This document shows, one piece after another, positions 60,097 through 64,000 of a stretch of DNA of 64,000 nt. The first letter of the stretch is position 1; every line of letters starts with the position of its first letter. The notes under the pieces are model-generated. The model saw only the letters and a list, made by a program, of their open reading frames with translations, was not told the DNA's origin and searched no databases. The DNA lies in assembly GCF_040744945.1 (NCBI RefSeq), contig NZ_CP160453.1:4898001-4962000 (forward strand), read 5' to 3'. Source of the DNA: Saccharothrix sp. HUAS TT1. GTDB taxonomy: Bacteria; Actinomycetota; Actinomycetes; Mycobacteriales; Pseudonocardiaceae. The position numbers and the translations under genes were made by a program.

Positions 60097-61041
60097 CTAC
60101 CCGGCCAGGCACAGGAACGCGTGCACGGCCGTGCCCTGGTCACAGGTGTGCACGCGGACGAGGTCCGCGAGGGTGTTGACCACCAACAGGCCGCGGCCGC
60201 CCTCCTGGCCGGGGGCGACGGGCCGGCGCCCGGCGAGCGGGTCGGTCAGCCGGCCGGTGTCCTCCACGGTGCAGACGAGGTGGTCGGCGTCGTTCCAGAC
60301 GGTCAGCAGGCAGCCCGAGCCGGTGTGCCGGAGGCTGTTGGTCACCAGCTCGGTGGTGATGAGGGCGAACTCCCCGGTGCGCTCGTCGGGCAGTCCGCGC
60401 CGCCGCGCCTCGGCGGTGGCCAGCCGGCGGGCGTCGCGGATGCCGGCCGTGGTGGTGACGGACAGCGTGCACCTCTCCGCGGCGGGGGCGACCGGGCGGT
60501 TGTAGCGGTCGACGACGTCGGCGGGGGCGTAGCGGTCGCTGTCGGAGCGCCGGGCGGTGTCCCACAGCAGGGGGTGGGTGGCCAGGGCGTCGGCGAGGAC
60601 GTCCTCGGTGAGCGCCGTGGTGTCGTAGGGGCAGGCGATGGTGACGTCGCGCCCGGCGAAGGCGAAGTTGATCAGCGCTTCGTGCTGCGCGCAGGCGGGG
60701 TACTCGGTGTCCGTGCGGCCGGCCCAGATCGGTTCGCCGACGATGCGCACGTGCGCGTCCCGGTGCGCGTCGGCGAAGCGGCGCAGCACCGCGGGGATGA
60801 TCCGGCCGGGGTTGCGGCCCTCGACCCGCATGTCGAGCAGTAGCACGTCGTCGGCGGCGTCGCCCAGCGCGTCGCGCAGCAGCAGCACCCTGGCGCCGGG
60901 CACCGCCGCCGCCACCGCGTGGCCCCGTTCGAGGCCGTCGGTCATGAACGGGACCAGCAGGTCGAGGTAGTCCTCGTCGGAGGCGTAGAACACGGCGGGG
61001 TGGACGAAACCGCCCGGGGCGTCGGCGTGGGTGGTCGTCAC
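60097..61041 (-). CDS. MEDS-domain RsbW-type anti-sigma ATPase
   Basis: 314 residues from a GTG at 61041 overlapping the next stop (GTGA). The N-terminal half (about 10-165) is a MEDS sensory domain (HPAVFYASDEDYLDLLVPF, GHAVAAAVPG, HVRIVGEPIWAGRT). The C-terminal half is a GHKL ATPase: N-box ITTELVTNSLRHTG, G1 VCTVEDTGRLTDP, G2 GGRGLLVVNTLADLV. It can act as a serine kinase/anti-sigma factor. It is co-transcribed with the MEDS-STAS gene upstream (61038-61880). Confidence 0.87.
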   Translation of the reverse strand: MTTTHADAPGGFVHPAVFYASDEDYLDLLVPFMTDGLERGHAVAAAVPGARVLLLRDALGDAADDVLLLDMRVEGRNPGRIIPAVLRRFADAHRDAHVRIVGEPIWAGRTDTEYPACAQHEALINFAFAGRDVTIACPYDTTALTEDVLADALATHPLLWDTARRSDSDRYAPADVVDRYNRPVAPAAERCTLSVTTTAGIRDARRLATAEARRRGLPDERTGEFALITTELVTNSLRHTGSGCLLTVWNDADHLVCTVEDTGRLTDPLAGRRPVAPGQEGGRGLLVVNTLADLVRVHTCDQGTAVHAFLCLAG

Positions 61042-61880
61042 GAGACGGCCTCCACGCGGATGTTGTCCAGGCCGAGCAGGTCCACCAGGGTGGTCACGCC
61101 CGTCCACGGGGAGCGCAGCACGACCTCCGAGTCGAAGGCGGCGACGTGCGAGGACAGGCGAATGAGGGCGCGGTGGTCCACGAAGTCCAGCTCCCGCGCG
61201 TCCAGCACCACCGTCCCGCCCCGCGGGCGCAGCTCGGCCTGCCGCAGCGCGAGGGCGAACAGGTCCTCGTTGTGCAGGTCCAGCTCACCGCCCAGCGCGA
61301 CCACCCGGTCGCCCGCGGCGTGCAGCCGGAAGCCCGGTGAGGGGCTGTTGGTGCCCGGGTGCATGCAGGCGATCCGGTCGAACGCGTCGGCGTCGACCTC
61401 GACGGCCGAGTAGGCGCACATCGCCGAGAACGGGTGGTCGGCCATGTGGTGGTCGACCAGGTGCTCGTAGCGGGCGAAGGCCGCCAGCTGGTCCGGGGTG
61501 CGCACCAGCGGCGTGCAGTCGGCGGCGACGCGCAGGCCGGCGAACCCGGCCGCCAGGGCCGCCGCCGTGGCGTCGGCGTAGGCCCGGACCTGGGAGGCGG
61601 GCTCGACCACCGCCCCGACCGGGTAGGTGGCGTCCAGCGAGACGACCCGGGCGGCGCCGGTCCGCAGCGCCGCGGCGAGGGAGTCGTCGCCGCGCAGGTC
61701 CTCCGCCAGCTCTGCCACCGCGCCGGCGGCGACGTACCAGACCTGCAGGCCGCGGTCGAGCCCGTCGGCCAGGAACTCGCGGGCCCGGGCGCGGAACTCC
61801 TGCCCGTCGCGGTAGTGCCAGCACACGTGGTCGTGCGCGCCCAGTCCGCTCACCCGGTCCGTCAGACCTGATCGGCGCAT
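61038..61880 (-). CDS. MEDS-STAS two-domain protein
   Basis: 280 residues from an ATG at 61880. MEDS domain at about 10-175 (LGAHDHVCWHYRDGQEFRAR, GLRVAADCTPLVRTPDQLAA, YEHLVDHHMADHPFSAMCAY) and a STAS domain at about 190-280 (VVALGGELDLHNEDLFALAL, TVVLDARELDFVDHRALIRL). The STAS part has His (VDHRAL) rather than the usual Ser at the phospho-acceptor, so it may not be phosphorylated. It shares a GTGA overlap with the anti-sigma gene downstream. Confidence 0.87.
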   Translation of the reverse strand: MRRSGLTDRVSGLGAHDHVCWHYRDGQEFRARAREFLADGLDRGLQVWYVAAGAVAELAEDLRGDDSLAAALRTGAARVVSLDATYPVGAVVEPASQVRAYADATAAALAAGFAGLRVAADCTPLVRTPDQLAAFARYEHLVDHHMADHPFSAMCAYSAVEVDADAFDRIACMHPGTNSPSPGFRLHAAGDRVVALGGELDLHNEDLFALALRQAELRPRGGTVVLDARELDFVDHRALIRLSSHVAAFDSEVVLRSPWTGVTTLVDLLGLDNIRVEAVS

Positions 61881-62013
61881 GTCGGCCACCTCTGGGGTAC
61901 TCGTCGCCGGCGCACCGGTGGGTCGGGTGTGACGCTCCGGTCGACGGGACGTCGAGTCCACCATGCCAGTCCGCCACCGGGCAGTCGAGGCCGAGGTGTC
62001 GGGCGTTCGCAGG

Positions 62014-62325
62014 TCAGGGACCATCGGAGGGGACGACTTCCACGGTGGTCAGCTCGGTCAGCCCGGAGACGGTGAGCACCGGTCGCAGCAGCGGACCGGT
62101 CCGGACGCGGATGTCGTCGGCGTGGGCGAACAGGGAGTGCAGCGCGCTGCTGTCCAGGTAGCCCACCGCCGTCAGGTCGACCACCAGCGGGGCGCCCGCG
62201 GCGACGCCTTCGGCCACCGCCGCGGCGAACACGTCGTTGTTGCTCATGTCGATCTCGCCGACGACCTTGAGCACGCGGGTGCCGTCGGGCAGGGCGGCGG
62301 TGGTGATGTCCAGCGCAGTGGTCAC
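62014..62325 (-). CDS. STAS-domain anti-sigma factor antagonist
   Basis: 103 residues from a GTG at 62325 sharing GTGA with the stop of the phosphatase gene. STAS: DGTRVLKVVGEIDMSNNDVF, PLVVDLTAVGYLDSSALHSLF with the likely phospho-Ser in LDSSAL. It is the partner of the SpoIIE-type phosphatase encoded upstream, which would dephosphorylate it to release a sigma factor. Confidence 0.88.
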   Translation of the reverse strand: MTTALDITTAALPDGTRVLKVVGEIDMSNNDVFAAAVAEGVAAGAPLVVDLTAVGYLDSSALHSLFAHADDIRVRTGPLLRPVLTVSGLTELTTVEVVPSDGP

Positions 62326-64000
62326 GGGGCGATCCTCGCGTGCATCTCGATGGTGGTGCCAGTGGGGCCGGGCGACACGGTGACGACGTCGACCAGGCCG
62401 TGCATCAGGCGCAGGCCGTGGCCCCGGCTCCGGTCGGCGGGGGGAGAGGGTTCCCGCCACGCGCCGGTGTCGGTCACGACCACGCGCACCTGGCCGGGGA
62501 GGGCGATCGCCCGCAGGCGGACCGAGCGGTCGGGGTGGTCGCGGTGGCCGTGCTCGACGGCGTTGGTGCACGCCTCCCCGGCGGCGACCAGGATGTCGAA
62601 CCGCTGCTGGGCGGTGATGTCGCAGCCGTCCAACCAGGCCCGCAGGGTCGCCCGCGCCGGCGCCAGCTCGGTCGACGTCGCGGGGAAGGCGACGTCCAGC
62701 GGCGCGGGGTGGCGGTAGACCAGCAGGGCGACGTCGTCCTCGTAGCCGTTCGCGGGTGTCAGGTCGGCCATGACGCGGCTGGCCAGGTCGTCCACCGGGA
62801 CGTCCCGGGCCTCCTGCACGGCGGCGGAGGCGGCTTCGATGCCGTCGGTGAGGGAGCGGCGGCGGCGTTCGACCAGGCCGTCGGTGTAGAGCAGCAGCGT
62901 GGCGCGGGCGGGCACCGAGACGGTCACCTCGGGGCGCTCCCGGCCGGGGCGCACGGCCAGCGGGAGGCCGCGGCCCTGGTCGAGCAGTTCGGTGGCGCCG
63001 TCCGCGGTGACCAGGATGCCGGGCGGGTGCCCGGCGCTGGAGTAGACGAGGTCCCCGGTGGCGGTGTCGAGGACCGCGCAGAACACGGTGGTGCACATCG
63101 CGCCGGGCAGGGTGGCGGCGAACCGGTCCAGGGCGGTGAGCGTGCGGCCGGGGCTGAGCTCCTGGAGCAGCAGCGCCCGGCAGGCGCTGCGCAGCTGGCC
63201 CATGACGGTGGCGGCCTCCAGGCCGTGGCCGACGCAGTCGCCGACCACGATGGCGGTGCGCCCGTCGGGCAGCGCGAAGGTGTCGTACCAGTCCCCGCCG
63301 ACCTTCAGCGGCCTGCTCGCGGGTTCGTAGCGCACGGCGAAGCCGTCGGGCAGCCGGGCCGGGCCCAGGATGGCGCGCTGCAGGGCGAGCGCGGTCTCGC
63401 GCTGCTGGTCGATCTGGTGCATCCGGTGCAGGCCCTGCCCGAGGTGCCCGGCCAGCAGGGCCAGCAGGGTCTGGTCCTCGTCGGACGGCGTGCGCCTGCC
63501 CTCCAGCTCGATGCGCACCACGAGCACGCCCAGCGGGTGCTCCAGCGTCACCGACACCACCCCGGACCGCTGCGTGACGGGCGTCAACAACGGTCCGGCG
63601 CGCAGCGCTCCTAGCGATTCCCGCGTCGCCGACGACAACTCGGCCCAGGTGATCGCACCACCCACGGACACCACGTCGGGGTCGCCGCTCGGGCCGAACA
63701 GCACCGCGAGGACGCGGCGGGCCTCCCACAGCTCCTTCAGCTCGACCAGCACCCCCCGCAGCGCGTCGGAGGTGTCCTCGGCGCGGGAGAGCCGCAGGTT
63801 CACCGCGGCCAGCGCGGTGCTGCGCTGCACGGCGTAGTGCTCGGCGGTGATGTCGCGGATCGTGCCGACGGTCACGTGCCGCCCGCTGTCGGGGTCGGTC
63901 ACCCGGTTGAACGACGCCGCCACCCACAGCCGACGACCGTCGCGGTGGGTCACGGGCAGGGTTTCGGCGCCGGAGCCGTGCTCCCTGAGGCGGTCGAACG
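62322..64000 (-). CDS. SpoIIE-type phosphatase with PAS, GAF-like and RsbW-type ATPase domains, 5' end cut by window
   Basis: At least 559 codons; the frame stays open to the window edge. From the edge: end of a PAS domain (VTHRDGRRLWVAASFNRV, VGTIRDITAEHYAVQ), a GAF-like region (LRGVLVELKELWEARRVLAV), a PP2C/SpoIIE phosphatase (about ALQRAILGPARLPDGFAVRY, KVGGDWYDTFALPDGRTAIV, GDCVGHGLEAATVMGQL, YSSAGHPPGILV, LLLYTDGLVERR, NGYEDDVALLVYR) with the metal-binding Asp residues intact, and a C-terminal GHKL ATPase (AGEACTNAVEHGH, VTDTGAWREPS, RGHGLRLMHGLVD). One protein therefore holds both phosphatase and kinase of a partner switch. It overlaps the STAS gene by 4 bp. Confidence 0.9.
   Translation of the reverse strand, partial: FDRLREHGSGAETLPVTHRDGRRLWVAASFNRVTDPDSGRHVTVGTIRDITAEHYAVQRSTALAAVNLRLSRAEDTSDALRGVLVELKELWEARRVLAVLFGPSGDPDVVSVGGAITWAELSSATRESLGALRAGPLLTPVTQRSGVVSVTLEHPLGVLVVRIELEGRRTPSDEDQTLLALLAGHLGQGLHRMHQIDQQRETALALQRAILGPARLPDGFAVRYEPASRPLKVGGDWYDTFALPDGRTAIVVGDCVGHGLEAATVMGQLRSACRALLLQELSPGRTLTALDRFAATLPGAMCTTVFCAVLDTATGDLVYSSAGHPPGILVTADGATELLDQGRGLPLAVRPGRERPEVTVSVPARATLLLYTDGLVERRRRSLTDGIEAASAAVQEARDVPVDDLASRVMADLTPANGYEDDVALLVYRHPAPLDVAFPATSTELAPARATLRAWLDGCDITAQQRFDILVAAGEACTNAVEHGHRDHPDRSVRLRAIALPGQVRVVVTDTGAWREPSPPADRSRGHGLRLMHGLVDVVTVSPGPTGTTIEMHARIAP

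Overview
The window is high-GC (about 73%) DNA with GTG/TTG starts, tightly overlapping genes, SARP, PaaX, ROK, WYL and MmyB-type regulators, YbaB/ESX-like gene sets and many secreted hydrolases. This fits a filamentous actinomycete, most likely of the Saccharothrix/Actinosynnema/Lentzea group (Pseudonocardiales). The taxonomic call is inference from gene content. No tRNA, rRNA, CRISPR array or transposase was seen.

Layout. 1-1.35 kb: truncated SARP regulator and a small secreted protein. 1.4-11.3 kb: a divergent locus of the 'anchored repeat' metal-type ABC transporter, with a lipoprotein binding protein, ATPase, permease, four surface-exposed proteins (three with the HVD...GWNT...NW(A/V/G)F domain, one DUF916-like), Zur-like boxes between the divergent arms and two decayed copies. 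11.3-13.7 kb: PaaX-type regulator and a secreted cutinase/polyester-hydrolase-like enzyme with a cellulose-binding module. 13.7-17.3 kb: YbaB/ESX-associated gene set and membrane proteins. 17.3-22.4 kb: a conflict-system-like module (small protein, membrane protein, TPR-CHAT protease) lying against a broken FAD oxidase gene. 23.1-27.1 kb: one 1317-residue protein that joins a DyP-peroxidase-like domain to a complete glycyl-radical enzyme. 27.2-28.1 kb: a 75-bp direct repeat flanking a small secreted protein gene. 28.1-30.3 kb: MmyB-type regulator and zinc alcohol dehydrogenase. 30.5-31.8 kb: NADP-type glutamate dehydrogenase. 32.3-41.2 kb: exoenzyme region (S8 protease, metzincin-like protease, SMP-30 lactonase, ricin/FN3/PQQ-type sugar dehydrogenase, ROK repressor, alpha-lytic-type protease). 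41.2-45.9 kb: HTH protein, a histidine kinase with a degenerate second kinase and LuxR regulator, and a lipoprotein. 45.9-48.9 kb: reductase/FAAL/ACP operon with a lower-GC patch. 49-51.8 kb: EF-hand, DUF3103-like and DUF4253-like proteins. 51.9-57.4 kb: a hydroxyproline catabolic operon with its GntR regulator. 57.4-59.5 kb: epoxide-hydrolase-like enzyme and WYL regulator. 59.5-64 kb: partner-switching stress-signalling cluster (STAS, MEDS, RsbW-type ATPase, SpoIIE phosphatase), truncated by the window end.

How the parts work together. The ABC locus looks like zinc or manganese scavenging in which surface domains hand metal to the binding protein. The hydroxyproline genes make a full route from 4-hydroxyproline to a 2-oxoglutarate semialdehyde. 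The lactonase and sugar dehydrogenase could act in series outside the cell. The last cluster would form a phosphorylation-controlled anti-sigma switch. The features most worth follow-up are the peroxidase-glycyl radical fusion, the binding protein with a permuted surface domain, the CHAT module that truncates a host gene, and the CBM2-bearing cutinase.
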